From the NCBI GenBank assembly GCA_001600355.1, contig BCJU01000001.1, positions 4,960,013 through 5,024,012 of the forward strand: a DNA stretch of 64,000 nt. Direction: 5' to 3'. Positions 28,970 through 40,200 of the stretch are shown here, one piece after another (the stretch's first letter is position 1; every line of letters starts with the position of its first letter). Both the position numbers and the translations under genes were made by a program. Origin of the DNA: Meira nashicola. Lineage: Eukaryota > Basidiomycota > Exobasidiomycetes > Exobasidiales > Brachybasidiaceae. Under the pieces are notes generated by a model, which searched no databases, was not told the DNA's origin, and saw only the letters and a list, made by a program, of their open reading frames with translations.

Positions 28970-30439
28970 CTACAAATCTTTCTTACTCTTCTTTTTTCTC
29001 TTCTTTTGTTTCTTCTTTTCCGCAGCCCCTTCAGATTCTTGTATTTCTTCATCGCTAGCTTTTACGATCGATTCATCACTGATTTGCACTTCTTCAGAAG
29101 CTTGTCTGGTTACTTCTCCATCCGACAATGCTGAGGGATTGTTTGAATTATTCGCCGCTAGTAAGGAATTCCGTTCGACTTCCCTTCGTAATGCTTCTAA
29201 TTCTCGTTCGAATCTTCTTCCCCATACTTCCACATAATATCCTGCACCATTCCATACGCTCAACAAGATCAATGAAAGGCAAAAGATCGCACTTGCTTTA
29301 TACGAGTTATAGAACAACAAAGGAGCCGGTAAAGTGCAAACGATTGTATACACAAATTGCAATGCGATAAAAGCCCATTCTCTTCTTTCGTCAGGTGCTT
29401 TTGCTAATACTTTTGCTACTGCACCTTTTCCTTTTGACATATGAGAATAACTGTTGATCCTTTGTCCTGATGCAATCTTTTCTTTTTTGCCTTGAGAGAT
29501 TAAAAAGTAATAAGTCATTTGCCAAACAAGGTAAAATGTTACATTCCATGCAAATGCCGTCCAACTGTCCAAGAAAGGTAAGAGTTTGATGGCTGGAAAT
29601 CGTTGACTTTTTATCGTTTCCGGCATAAAATGACGCATTGCACAAAATGTTAATGGAGGGTACAAATGGATAAACAATGAAGTCATTTTTTCCAAGCTGT
29701 GAAAAACGGCAGAGTTACGCCAAGTTGCGATTGAGAATGCTAGAGGTCCATGTGAAGAACAATAACAAGCCAAAAACAAAAATTTGTTATCAGGAAAGAA
29801 CCAAATGAATGCCAAATTGAGTATATTTGCAAAATAACAATAATCGAAAAGGAAGTAATGCCAATGAAGTTTGAAATACGTGAATATTCGAATGGGTAAA
29901 AAGAAAGCGCATTGAATCGAATAAGAGATATACATCCATTCAGGTCGATAAGCGAAAATTAAACTACTAACGACCAAATTCATCACTCCGATCACGAACG
30001 AAATCTTATCGCGTAAACGAACGTTCTTTTGTTCTGCCCATCGTTTTGATAGCTTCTCCACACGTAATGATACTTTTGCTCTCATTCGTCGAAGTTCTTC
30101 TCGGTGATGATCTTTTAAACTTTGAGATGATTGTGCATCACTTCGTTGTTTGCCATGAGAAGATGCCGCTTGCATTCTCTGACGTACTCGATCAGAAGCT
30201 TGTTTTAATTTCTTATCCAAAGCATCCAGATCTATTCTTGGTTTATTAACCCAAAAAGTATTCATCAAATCGGTCAAAGAAGATGTAGGATGCACTTCTG
30301 TAACTTCAATCGGATTTCCATCTATATCCGTTGGAATTCCAATCAAATCAGCATCACTTCCATATTGACTACTGTTCCATGAACTCCTCCTTGTTAATGA
30401 AGGCGTTGAAGTTTCAGTTAAAAGATTTTCGTCAGCCAT
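28970..30439 (-). CDS. GPC1: Glycerophosphocholine acyltransferase (GPC1/DUF2838 family)
   Basis: 489 residues from the ATG at 30439; the frame extends to a TTG at 30556. The family is an integral membrane acyltransferase that remakes lysophosphatidylcholine from glycerophosphocholine and acyl-CoA. A polar ~175-residue N-terminus is followed by about eight hydrophobic segments. Family-like blocks include RDKISFVIGVMNLVVSSLIF, LHWHYFLFDYCYFANILNLA, a SSHGPLAFSIATWRNS loop and the SLEKMTSLFIHLYPPLTFCA stretch with conserved His. The C-terminal tail is acidic then lysine-rich (KKKQKKRKKKSKK), cytosolic by expectation. The assignment rests on the hydrophobic core pattern, which I recognise as DUF2838. 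Confidence 0.85.
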   Translation of the reverse strand: MADENLLTETSTPSLTRRSSWNSSQYGSDADLIGIPTDIDGNPIEVTEVHPTSSLTDLMNTFWVNKPRIDLDALDKKLKQASDRVRQRMQAASSHGKQRSDAQSSQSLKDHHREELRRMRAKVSLRVEKLSKRWAEQKNVRLRDKISFVIGVMNLVVSSLIFAYRPEWMYISYSIQCAFFLPIRIFTYFKLHWHYFLFDYCYFANILNLAFIWFFPDNKFLFLACYCSSHGPLAFSIATWRNSAVFHSLEKMTSLFIHLYPPLTFCAMRHFMPETIKSQRFPAIKLLPFLDSWTAFAWNVTFYLVWQMTYYFLISQGKKEKIASGQRINSYSHMSKGKGAVAKVLAKAPDERREWAFIALQFVYTIVCTLPAPLLFYNSYKASAIFCLSLILLSVWNGAGYYVEVWGRRFERELEALRREVERNSLLAANNSNNPSALSDGEVTRQASEEVQISDESIVKASDEEIQESEGAAEKKKQKKRKKKSKKDL

Positions 30440-31181
30440 ACTTGGCAAGGATGACGTCTCTACTGAATCGTAAAGAAGAAGATTATGTTGAAATCGAGTA
30501 TATGCTGTTAATGCAAGGCAGTGCGTGTCAAAAGTGTTGGTCGTGTGATTTGACAATTAAAACTCCACTATCAAATATTATGACGCGTTATCGCGGCGTA
30601 GCGCAGCGCTGAGCGGATACTTGGCACGCCCCCGAGCCACCTTTTAGCAAAAAAATCATTATTGGCGATTTGCACTTTTGCCCAACAGCGAACCCGCACT
30701 AAATACTAACAACTTTCATGATGAGGAAATATCTGTTTTGATCGATTCAAAAATAACATTCACGCAAATGATGTCAGAGCCAAAGTTTTGTATGACGACG
30801 ATAGTGACTTTATATGATTGAATATATTACATTTTATGATGGAAGCCGAAATGTCGATTGTTACGACGGGTGAGGTGAACTCGCGTATGTAGACTAGTAG
30901 TATAGTTAGAGAATCAATCACACGCTCAGCTTTTTCAGGTAATCGCGTGACGCGCGACGCGTCAGAAGCTCTTTACACGCTCGACTTTGACGCGTGTGTT
31001 GATGTAGAAAAAAAAGGTGTTTTCCTCGACACTGCTGAAATGCGCAACGCGTGGGAGCAGAGTACAATACCCATACGAAGGAAGAATCAAGGTTGCAGAA
31101 TAAAGAGTAGGTTTCGAATTGACAGAAGTTCTTCCATATCATCATCATCTCTCCCTTTCACGTTTCACTTTTCATTACAAA
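30440..31181. other. Divergent promoter region GPC1/MCM7
   Basis: No gene is seen in these 740 bp. The region is richer in CG dinucleotides than other gaps and carries four ACGCGT hexamers (30583, 30957, 30990, 31047), three within 225 bp of the MCM7 start. Confidence 0.6.
30957..31052 (+). promoter_or_regulatory. Cluster of three MCB (ACGCGT) boxes upstream of MCM7
   Basis: ACGCGT occurs at 30957-30962, 30990-30995 and 31047-31052. In fungi, ACGCGT is the MluI cell-cycle box bound by MBF-type factors that switch on DNA-replication genes at G1/S. MCM genes are among known targets. Binding here is inferred from sequence only. Confidence 0.7.
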
Positions 31182-33779
31182 ATGTCAAACGGAGGAATGA
31201 CTTCAGGTGCTGTTTTGCCAATTATCAAAGTTGGAATTGATTATGGAGAACAAAAAGAAAGTATAACGAATTTTTTACGATATGCAAAAGGTGTCGTACC
31301 CGCTCTAAGCATGAATGCGGATCGTACAACGGATGTTCTAGGAGCCGTTTCAATTATGGACGTTGATGGAGAAGATGAAGAAGAAACGGAAAGTGTGATG
31401 GACGATTTGTATTCTATGGATTTAGATGAAAATCAACCAAGAACAAGAAGGAGAAGAAGAGAAGTTGAAACGTTGAAATATATGGAACAACTTCAAAGGA
31501 TTACAAACAGAGAACAAAAAGCGTTGATTGTTGATTTGAAAGATTTACAAGAATTCTTGAATGCTCAAATGAGAGGATCAGGAACTGATCTTGCCATTGG
31601 AATTGAAGCAAATGCATCACATTATGTAGAGTTGATCTCTGAATGCGTTGATGCAATTTTAGCAGAAATGACACCAACAATTGACATTTCACATAAAGAT
31701 GATGTTTTGGATGTCATCATTCATCAACGTCAAGAACGTAATGCACGTCAATCACAAGGTCAAAGCTTAGGACCTGACACTATGCAATCACAAATGGACG
31801 GAGAAGAACAAGAAGATGCAAATCAAGCCGCACTTCCCTTCCCACCTTCTTTACTTCGTCGTTATACAGTTTACCTCAAACCACTTTCAGCAACAGGAAA
31901 AGATTCAAAGCCGATGGCTGTACGTTCTATTCGTGCAGAGCATATTGGATCTTTAGTCACATTACGTGGTATCGTTACTCGTGTTTCGGAAGTGAAACCA
32001 TATTTGCAAGTTGACGCATATGCTTGCGATCAATGCGGAGCAGAAATCTTTCAAGAGATTAAAGGAAGACAATATATGCCTTTAACAGAATGTCCTGCAG
32101 AATGTAAACGAAACAATGTCAAAGGATCATTATTTCAACAAGTTCGAGCAAGCAAATTCGTTCCTTTTCAAGAGATTAAAATGCAAGAAATGACTGATCA
32201 AGTACCCGTTGGACATATTCCAAGAATGATGACGATTCATATGTCCGGTCCATTAACTAGATCTCTCAATCCTGGTGATGTATGCGATGTAAGTGGTATC
32301 TTCCTTCCAACACCTTATACCGGTTTCAAAGCAATTCGAGCTGGTCTTTTAACAGATACATTCTTACAAGCTCAACATGTTCATCAATTACGCAAAAGTT
32401 ATTCCGCATTAGAAGGTGAATTAACAGCCGAAACATCTGAGCGCATTCGATCACTTTCACGCGAAGGTGATGTATACGACAAATTGGCCGCCAGTATTGC
32501 GCCTGAAATTTACGGACATGAAGATGTGAAAAAGTGTTTATTACTTTTGTTGGTAGGAGGTGTTACATGTGATATGCCAGATGGTATGCATATTCGTGGA
32601 GATATTAACGTTTGTTTAATGGGCGATCCAGGTGTGGCCAAAAGTCAATTACTCAAATACATTTCAAAGATTGCACCTAGAGGTGTTTATACAACCGGTC
32701 GTGGATCAAGTGGAGTTGGTTTAACTGCTGCAGTTATGCGTGATCCTGTAACGGAAGAAATGGTTTTAGAAGGTGGTGCATTGGTTTTAGCCGATAATGG
32801 AATAGCATGTATCGATGAATTTGACAAGATGGAAGAATCAGATCGAACTGCAATTCATGAAGTTATGGAACAACAAACGATTTCAATTTCTAAAGCAGGA
32901 ATTTCAACAACTTTAAACGCACGAACATCCATCTTGGCTGCTGCAAATCCTCTTTATGGAAGATATAATCCACGTATTTCACCTGTGGATAATATCAATT
33001 TACCTGCCGCTCTTTTGAGTCGTTTTGATATTCTTTTTCTCATTCTCGATACGCCATCTCGTGAAGATGATGAAAGACTTGCTCAACATGTTGCTTATGT
33101 TCATATGCATTCTGAACATCCACCTTTAACTTTTACACCTTTGGAACCTCAATTGATGAAACACTACATCGCTCGTGCACGTCAATATCAACCAAACGTT
33201 ACCAAAGCTGTAAGTGAATATTTGGTGAGCGCTTACGTAAAATTACGCAATCAAACGAAAGATGATGAAGAACGTGGTCAAGCATATACATATACATCTG
33301 CACGTACATTATTAGGTATTGTTCGTATGAGTCAAGCTTTAGCAAGATTAAGGTTTAGTGAACAAGTTGAAATTGGAGATGTTGATGAAGCATTACGTTT
33401 ATTAGACGTTAGCAAGAGTAGTTTAACTGTAACTTCTAGACGTGATAATATTCAAGATGGAACGACAAACGATTTTAGTAGCGTAACAAAGATTTATCGT
33501 ATCATTCGTGATATGGCAATGGCAATTGGACATGAAAGTCGTGATGCCGTTCGTGAAGGTCGTTCAAGAGGTAAACGTGCAGAATTACCTCAAGGCGTTC
33601 AAGAAGATGAAGAATGGTTACAAGATGAAAATGCACCTGGTCCATTAAATATGCGTGACGTACGTGAACGTATAATTGCTGCCGGTTGGATAGAAGATCA
33701 ATTACAAGAATGTTTACGTGAATATGAAGATTTAGGTGTTATTCAAATTGCAAATGGTAACCGTTTAGTGTTCCTATAG
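31182..33779 (+). CDS. MCM7: DNA replication licensing factor MCM7
   Basis: 865 residues from the ATG at 31182; the frame starts at a TTG at 31119. MCM7 is one subunit of the MCM2-7 replicative helicase. The N-terminal domain has an acidic insert ([16 protein letters not shown]) and the OB-fold zinc motif with cysteine pairs in [10 protein letters not shown] and TECPAECKR. The AAA+ core has Walker [12 protein letters not shown] (~481), Walker [10 protein letters not shown] (~544), sensor 1 in [13 protein letters not shown] and the arginine finger LSRFDILF. The family-specific stretch [20 protein letters not shown] marks it as MCM7. A C-terminal winged-helix region ends in [12 protein letters not shown]. 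It is intronless, and its promoter carries three MCB boxes. Confidence 0.96.
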   Translation: MSNGGMTSGAVLPIIKVGIDYGEQKESITNFLRYAKGVVPALSMNADRTTDVLGAVSIMDVDGEDEEETESVMDDLYSMDLDENQPRTRRRRREVETLKYMEQLQRITNREQKALIVDLKDLQEFLNAQMRGSGTDLAIGIEANASHYVELISECVDAILAEMTPTIDISHKDDVLDVIIHQRQERNARQSQGQSLGPDTMQSQMDGEEQEDANQAALPFPPSLLRRYTVYLKPLSATGKDSKPMAVRSIRAEHIGSLVTLRGIVTRVSEVKPYLQVDAYACDQCGAEIFQEIKGRQYMPLTECPAECKRNNVKGSLFQQVRASKFVPFQEIKMQEMTDQVPVGHIPRMMTIHMSGPLTRSLNPGDVCDVSGIFLPTPYTGFKAIRAGLLTDTFLQAQHVHQLRKSYSALEGELTAETSERIRSLSREGDVYDKLAASIAPEIYGHEDVKKCLLLLLVGGVTCDMPDGMHIRGDINVCLMGDPGVAKSQLLKYISKIAPRGVYTTGRGSSGVGLTAAVMRDPVTEEMVLEGGALVLADNGIACIDEFDKMEESDRTAIHEVMEQQTISISKAGISTTLNARTSILAAANPLYGRYNPRISPVDNINLPAALLSRFDILFLILDTPSREDDERLAQHVAYVHMHSEHPPLTFTPLEPQLMKHYIARARQYQPNVTKAVSEYLVSAYVKLRNQTKDDEERGQAYTYTSARTLLGIVRMSQALARLRFSEQVEIGDVDEALRLLDVSKSSLTVTSRRDNIQDGTTNDFSSVTKIYRIIRDMAMAIGHESRDAVREGRSRGKRAELPQGVQEDEEWLQDENAPGPLNMRDVRERIIAAGWIEDQLQECLREYEDLGVIQIANGNRLVFL

Positions 33780-34097
33780 TTTCCTTTTCCTTTTATTAGT
33801 ATTTGTGTAATGTAGTAGTGTATGATTCCTTTCCGGTGCAAATTCATTTTCTTTATCTTGATGATGACTATCGATTGCTGTGTTTTATTGAGCGGCGTTA
33901 TGAACGCCATCAGGGGCAAAAAGATGTGCTTTGCGATTCATATTGCGGTGCCTTATGCTCAACTAAGATGGGCGCGGCGTAAAGAGAAGGTTAATTGGTA
34001 GGATATATAAATACATTCACTCATTTTATCGATCTTTTTGTTCTCTCCTCCAACCTTGTTTGAACACGAGCTGGTCTCTGTTGTTCTTTACTTGAAG
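33780..34097. other. Intergenic region with GGGGC box and TATA element
   Basis: This is the MCM7 3' flank followed by the promoter of the secreted gene at 34098. It has GGGGC at 33913-33917 (185 bp before the ATG) and a TATATAAAT stretch at 34004-34012. Confidence 0.45.
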
Positions 34098-34676
34098 ATG
34101 GTTGCAAGCTTGAATTCGAAATTGACGTTGATCGTCGTAATAATTGCGTACGTTAACGCTGTTACGATCAAATATGATCATCTTACTAAACGTTCTCCAA
34201 TACCTGGACATACAGTTACAAGCGTAACGGTTGATGATAAACATTTACCAAAAGATTCACTTCAAAAACAAACGCCTAAAGAACGTGATCAAAATGGACA
34301 AGAAGTATCTAAAACTTATTATCTTATTGATAATAACAAACAACCAGAAATTGTTGATGGTTTAGCAAATATGATTTTACCGCAACATGCTAAATTATTG
34401 AAAGAACACATTTTTATCAAAAGAGAAAATGAGAATTATAATCAAATCGAAAAGCGTAATCCTTCACCTGTACCAACGCATTACCTTATGCCACATCTTG
34501 TCAAGCCAGATTTTGAATATGAACAATCACCTTTGATTGAAAAATATATCATTGCAAGTACAAATCCAGACTCTTCGTCAGAAGCAAGAATGAGGATTAA
34601 TAAAGGTAAACAAAGTCTTATTTTAGCAGGAGATCCAATGATCATTAAAAAGAGAAATCAATCTGATACCGTGTAA
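34098..34676 (+). CDS. Secreted protein with Kex2-type KR sites, paralogue A
   Basis: 192 residues from the ATG at 34098. The signal peptide is MVASLNSKLTLIVVIIAYVN, with cleavage likely near NAV. Dibasic KR sites sit at LTKR/SPIPGH, FIKR/ENEN, IEKR/NPSPVP and KKR/NQSDTV, so Golgi Kex2-type protease could cut it into several peptides. There are no cysteines. The phrase MILPQHAKLLKEH and the SPIPGHT block recur in the next gene as MLLPQHANPKA and SPLPENKT, so the two are tandem paralogues. Kex2-processed secreted proteins in fungi include pheromones, repellents and hydrophobic surface peptides. These peptides are not like known pheromones, as no CAAX box or exact internal repeat is present. 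Confidence 0.75.
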   Translation: MVASLNSKLTLIVVIIAYVNAVTIKYDHLTKRSPIPGHTVTSVTVDDKHLPKDSLQKQTPKERDQNGQEVSKTYYLIDNNKQPEIVDGLANMILPQHAKLLKEHIFIKRENENYNQIEKRNPSPVPTHYLMPHLVKPDFEYEQSPLIEKYIIASTNPDSSSEARMRINKGKQSLILAGDPMIIKKRNQSDTV

Positions 34677-34941
34677 ATAGAACATTCTTTTGAATTTGAT
34701 TGTACTATTTGTCTTATCTTTTTTTCTTTGTGTGAGAGCTGTGTTCTGATGACCTCGGCTTATACACCGCAATAAGATATGGGGCTGATCGCTGTACATT
34801 TGTAACGCAATATTTGCAATATTGTGGCTAAATATGATCGTTCATAAATAATCCAATCTTTCCATCTTTACAGTCTCCCATCACCCACACGACAAAAACG
34901 TGAGCTGGCCTCTACTGTTTTGTTTGTGCACGCTTTTCAAA

Positions 34942-35392
34942 ATGTTGGAAAATGTTATTATTACAGTGGCTTTGATCGTTATTCAAACTTGTATCTTTAT
35001 CTATTCTCCAGGCGCAAATGCTCTGCCTATCAAATCTGAAATTTATGGTGGTGGTGAGGAGGAGTCGGTTTCTATGTATGCACGTTCTCCATTACCGGAA
35101 AATAAAACTTCGCACACTATCTCAGTAAAAAATCTTGATGTTTTGGGTCCATCTCCAGCAATGTTATTACCACAACATGCAAACCCAAAAGCATTGGAAA
35201 AGTCAGGAACTGTATTTATGAAACGTTCTGATGATAGTATCAATATCAAATCTGAATTACAAAAAACGCTTTTATGCGATCGATCAATTGGCTGTCTTAC
35301 ATGGAACAAAGACAAAAGATGAAGCTCAAGAACACGTTGCTCAACAAATTCGATTGGGTGAACAAATGGCAAAATATGCCAGAAAAGCTTGA
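34942..35392 (+). pseudogene. Secreted KR-site protein, paralogue B, frameshifted near its end
   Basis: From the ATG at 34942 the frame runs to 35322, with a signal peptide (MLENVIITVALIVIQTCIFI) and the shared blocks SPLPENKTSHTISV and AMLLPQHANP, plus an FMKR/SDDS dibasic site. Past an A-run at about 35265 the reading frame that continues the pattern is shifted by one. It contains KKRFYAIDQLAVLHG and EAQEHVAQQIRLGEQMAKYA and ends at the TGA at 35390. The break could be a real lesion or a homopolymer miscount. A GGGGC box lies at 34781-34785, 161 bp upstream. Confidence 0.65.
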
Positions 35393-35752
35393 TTTTTATG
35401 TTGTATATGTTGTATATATTCTGTAAATTGAATCAATTCTGTTCAAAGGTGACGGAGAGGAAGTGTGTAACAACAGATCATTTAGTTGACTCCCCGGCTG
35501 GCGCGCATGCGTGCGGTGCGTATAGGTGTACGCCCGCACATTTGAGGCAGTGCATCACAAGTTGACAAGCGCGCTAAAGGCTGTCAAGACTCTTTCATGG
35601 AAAAGTTTAATTGTGCCTTTAGCTTATTACACAGCATGTATGCATGTTAAGACAGCTTTAAATGGTACAATATGTTTCATCTATTTCACTTTCTTTCTCC
35701 ATCATCTTTATCGTCAACTAGTCAGACTATTTATTGAACAAATCTCGCAAAT
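35393..35752. other. Intergenic region upstream of PMP3
   Basis: There is a GC-rich patch around 35490-35530 (CCCCGGCTGGCGCGCATGCG) within otherwise AT-rich DNA. No gene is supported; this is probably the PMP3 promoter. Confidence 0.45.
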
Positions 35753-36326
35753 ATGGCTCGTCCTGCGTTAGTAGAATAGACCTTGAGATGATCAGATTGT
35801 TAGAGTGGTATAAACTGACACATTTCCCTCCACACCATCTTGAACAGATCTTCAACTTCGGATGTTCTCGTAAGTGTTCAAAGATAGCATTTAGTCTTAT
35901 CGCTCTTCTTTCTTAAATGTATCATTCTTTTCTCCATTTAGCTTTACTTCTTGGCAATCTTTGTAAGTGCTCGACTTGAATCTTTTCTATCATCAAATCC
36001 TCACCTTAACTCTTGTTCTTCATTCAACAATAGCTCCCTCCAGTACCTGTCTTTATCAAAGCAGGATGCTCAGCTCATTTCTGGATTAACATTTTGCTCT
36101 GTTTCCTTGCATGGTTGCGTAAGTATAACATGAATAAGCAAAAGAACAGCAACACGATTGAGATGCTGATATTGTCTATTTTTCTTCCTTTTTAGCTGGT
36201 GTGATTCATGCTTGGTGAGTATATGCATTACAGAAATATAACTATCAATGAATAACTGACTCCATCACCCCTTCCCATCACAGGTATGTCATCAGCAAAT
36301 TCGAAACACCAGCTCGTTATGCCTAG
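35753..36326 (+). CDS. PMP3: Plasma membrane proteolipid PMP3 family protein, six exons
   Basis: Rebuilt as join(35753..35766, 35848..35869, 35942..35962, 36034..36118, 36196..36214, 36284..36326), 67 aa. Four introns have GTAAGT or GTGAGT donors and all end in AG; the first donor (GTTAGT) is weaker. Exons read DVL, LYFLAIF, LPPVPVFIKAGCSAHFWINI, LLCFLAWL, PGVIHA and WYVISKFETPARYA, the two-helix hydrophobic protein of the PMP3/UPF0057 family. These small proteins sit in the plasma membrane and affect membrane potential and salt tolerance. The exon sums are exact multiples of three and the family match spans every junction except the first, which is the least certain. Confidence 0.88.
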
Positions 36327-36930
36327 AATCATTTCGCATTGCAACTTTATATTTCCTCTTCTGTGGTAGTAAAGATTTCATTTCCACATCTTCCGCTTAT
36401 AATTCAATATACCTTTACTCTTTCAAATCTTTCAATCTGTTTTTGTTCGATAAATGCTTGTAAGATTCGTAAAATTTGTGATTGCAATCTACGCATAGTA
36501 CAGCGATTGAGCATGAAAATTATTGGGAAGTAAGTAATAAATTCAAGCAGACACTTCTGACGTGCACAAGGAGATACCGGCGGCAACTTGTAACACTGAA
36601 CTCCAGCCCCTCTAAAATCGAGCCCTTTGCTTCAGTAAGGGGCACTATGAATTGAAAGAAGGTATAAAAGCTGCTTATAAAAGCTCACACCTTTCGCGTA
36701 GAAGTTTGATCAACAGATCCGGAATAAACGCGTTAATAGGATCAATACAACCAAGGAAAGAAGAAAGTTGTAATTTGAAGCGAATAGAAAACGCGTTCAA
36801 GTTGTATACTGCCTGTATGCATGCATATATACAAAAATTCCTTCGCCACAAGCTGTAGAAATTTTGGTGTGTTTATTCTGATGAGCGGAATTCCCACGGG
36901 TGCACATAAACAGTGTATGAGAAACGTCAC
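36327..36930. other. Intergenic region downstream of PMP3
   Basis: Mostly pyrimidine-rich 3' flank. A GGGGC box is at 36639-36643. I see no supported gene before 36931. Confidence 0.4.
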
Positions 36931-37152
36931 ATGAGCTTAAAGCTTGCTTGGTTGCTGCAAGTGTGCATTTCCTTAACAAACGAGATTTATGGAGAAGTTG
37001 ATGGTGTTGATCGTAAGCCAAAAATAAAGAAAGACATCTTCTTCTCAACCAACACTCTTTCAAGATCAAATTCCCCTCAACGCGTTAAACTCATTATCAA
37101 CAATTCGGAAGGATTTGCGAGTAGATCAAAGTCGCCTTTTGGGCGGCAATAA
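36931..37152 (+). CDS. Possible small secreted protein
   Basis: A 73-residue frame from the ATG at 36931. The start MSLKLAWLLQVCISLTNEIY could be a signal peptide, and the rest is polar with basic clusters (RKPKIKKD, SRSKSPFGRQ) and Ser-rich patches. No homology is recognised, and short frames of this size occur by chance. The next gene's ATG is 84 bp downstream, so this could equally be part of its leader. Confidence 0.3.
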   Translation: MSLKLAWLLQVCISLTNEIYGEVDGVDRKPKIKKDIFFSTNTLSRSNSPQRVKLIINNSEGFASRSKSPFGRQ

Positions 37153-37235
37153 CATCTTTGCTCGATCATATGAACAAGTAGCATAAACATTCTATCACGA
37201 CACAAATAATCATTCATTCACACTCTTATAGCACA

Positions 37236-40200
37236 ATGGCAAAACCGCAAGTACTTTCACCGATTCAATCCAACATTGCAAAGAGTAGATTTGGTACAAG
37301 TAAGACTACTCAAATTGACACAAATATGAAGACAAAAAATGAACAACAATCTTCCAGTTCGTCATCTTCTTATTCTTCTTCTGCTAATGCTCTAAGGAAG
37401 ACGAGAATTGATGATCGTAAAAGCTGTCATAACGATCAATTTTCGCATAGGGAACGTAATTTAAGTATTGCATCCCTTTCTTCTTCAGATCCGGAAGAGG
37501 AAGATCAGGAGGAAGAGGAAGAAGTAGATATTGACAAGGACGATAATGTTGTTGGGCGCATACAAAGAGTTCAATCAAACAAGAAAGACTTGAAAAAGTT
37601 GAATCGCCGCGCTTCGAAAGATCCACAACGAGAACTTACCAACAACAACAACGACACTTCTTCCTCCAATCCAATTCCTCCGGCTGGAAAACGCACACGC
37701 CATGCATTTGTAGAAATCTTTTCGCCTGTACGCGCTATGCGAGTGGCCAGAGCAGGTATGAAACGCAAACATGGAAGTGGACAAATTCAAAATCAAATTA
37801 GAGGAGGAGTTTCAAATCAACAAAGCAACAGTAATCACCTCTTTTCCACAAAAGCACATTACCAAAAGCATACACAGATCGAAAGTCTTTCTAATCACAG
37901 AGGTAGAAGTACTCAAGCTGAAAGTGGAGAAGGCTTGAAATCTACCGCATTAAGAGGGGAAATCGGCAAAGGATATCCTTTCGTCGATGAATTTGATAAT
38001 ATTGATCCACTTGAACATCGCAATATTCCTCTTCGACCAAGACATCAAGTACGTGAAGCAAGTAGCTCATCTTTGAGAAGGAATATGCGTGCAATGAGAT
38101 TGAGTGATCAAGATGAAATGGATCAAGACAGGCCGGTGAATAACAGTAGAAGATCATCTACACGTTCGGTAACGAGGTTAGCATCAAACAGTATGCAATC
38201 ACGTAAACCTTCGGTCAGCAGCTCAAAAGGCTCTCGTTCACGCAGATTGAGTATGGCAGAAAATCCAAGCGAAGGATCACATGAAGATGCAGAAAATACT
38301 CAGGATGAAGGGGAAAGAGTCAGATTGTTACAGCAAGCACCTTCTTGGCAATTACGTAGACTTACAAAAGATAAATTGTTCGAACTTCATGTCTGTCTCG
38401 GCACTTTCAATTCCGATGACCCGATCGAGATGGATTCTTTCAACAAACAAGAATTGGTAGATGGGATCATTCAATCCCGTAGTCAAGATGAGCCGCCAAC
38501 ATCTATTGGATCAAATTTGGATACAAACAAATCATCTACTTTATCTTCCTCTTCGTCGCATGCTGAGCGAAAAAGTTCCAGGACGCATACGTCTTCTATT
38601 CCATCTATGAAAAGAAGTGGAACGAACACTTCGATTGTATCAAGATCGAGCGATTATACTGATGACGAAGAAGAAGAAGAGCAATCTGCATCTGATGCCA
38701 ATGACGCAGCCGGCGAAGAAACAGAAGTTGAACCGGTCAAGGTAGACCGTCGAAAGAAATATACTTCCCCGCATATATTCGCATCTCTAGCTGGCACAAA
38801 CAGACAAGGCACATTGCGTGGTCCAGTAAACAATGCAGTTGCCTTCCCAATGCATAAAGACTATTCTAATGAAGGCAGCAGCACTCGTTCAAGCAGTATC
38901 ATTTCTCCCGCTAGAAGACGTTTACGTCATAAAGGATCGCTTGTTTTTGCAGCATCTTCACCAATCCGTACCCGTGCTCGAACTCGTCATCAATCTGGTT
39001 CATCAGCTATCACAATTCAACCTTTACGCAATAATTCTACGCCATTTAATCAACGTACTCTTAGAGCAAACACTCAAGGCGAATTGATGCTAGACACTAC
39101 TCTAACCACTCCAAAGATGAAGCGAATCAACCGTAGAGAATCGGGTAATATTGCAAGATTTCAACTTTCAGCCCGTGAGACTGACGATGGTGATGAAAGC
39201 AATTCACCAAGCGAATTGGAGAATGACAGACAAGAAAATGACGAAGAAGAAATGGATGATTGGGAAGACACTTCACCAACCGTTTCGCGAAAGCGTTCCC
39301 TTCGTACACCGAGAAAAGCAAAAGTTCGCGCACAAGAACAGCTTCACCAAACATTGGAAGAGGATAGCGAAGCAATGGTGGAGAATGTTTTGAACGGCGT
39401 CGATGAAGGTGACGAATCGGAAGGGATGTCATTAGATGAGACGATCTCTGATATTAAAGACAGACAATCACATCTTTTCCGCTCACGATTATCGCCACCT
39501 TTATCTGAGATGTCTCTGGATGAAACAGATCGTGTAAATGCTATCGAAGAATTGGAAAGCGATGAGAGTGAGCTCAGCAGCGAAGATGAAGGTCATGACA
39601 GGCCATCAGATATAGATGCAAGCCCAAGCAAGATGCGCAAACTGCGCAATGGAAAGGTTCGACTTCCAACAGTGTTCAATGAAAACAGCGTTCCTACTTT
39701 TGTAATTCGAAATGACTCCAGTCAAAAGGTGAGCTCGAACGACAAGGCCAAAGCCATCGAGATCGATGAAAGTGAAGGACAAGACTTTAGTCATTCTGCA
39801 CTTAATCGCCTTAAACGTGACCGATTGATCGAGCTTTGTGAGCAAGAAGGTGTACTGCATGCAAAAGATGCCACACGTGCAATCTTGATTGATGCTTTAC
39901 TTGACCATCACGGTCATCATCGAGACGATATTGCTTCAAGTCATACCGAAAAGCCAGGCTCTTCTAGTTCCACGCGTACTGCAAGGCCGGGAAGTAGTGA
40001 TACGAATGCCAAAAAGACCAAAGGAAGACGTGAAACAATCACTGAGAGCGATAAACCTCTCCTTTTGCGTACTCAATCGCTTCGAAAAGAATCACATTCG
40101 AAACCTGGGACGCCCGTTCCTTCTGCTCAGAATGAGGAAGATCTTAATGGTCTAGATTTGGAAAGCCTTCAATTGGTAGATAAAGAAATTGCTTTTAACA

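Noticed and set aside
36797..37069. 90-codon minus-strand frame opposite the possible secreted protein
   Set aside because: No recognised domain and no start context; likely a shadow.
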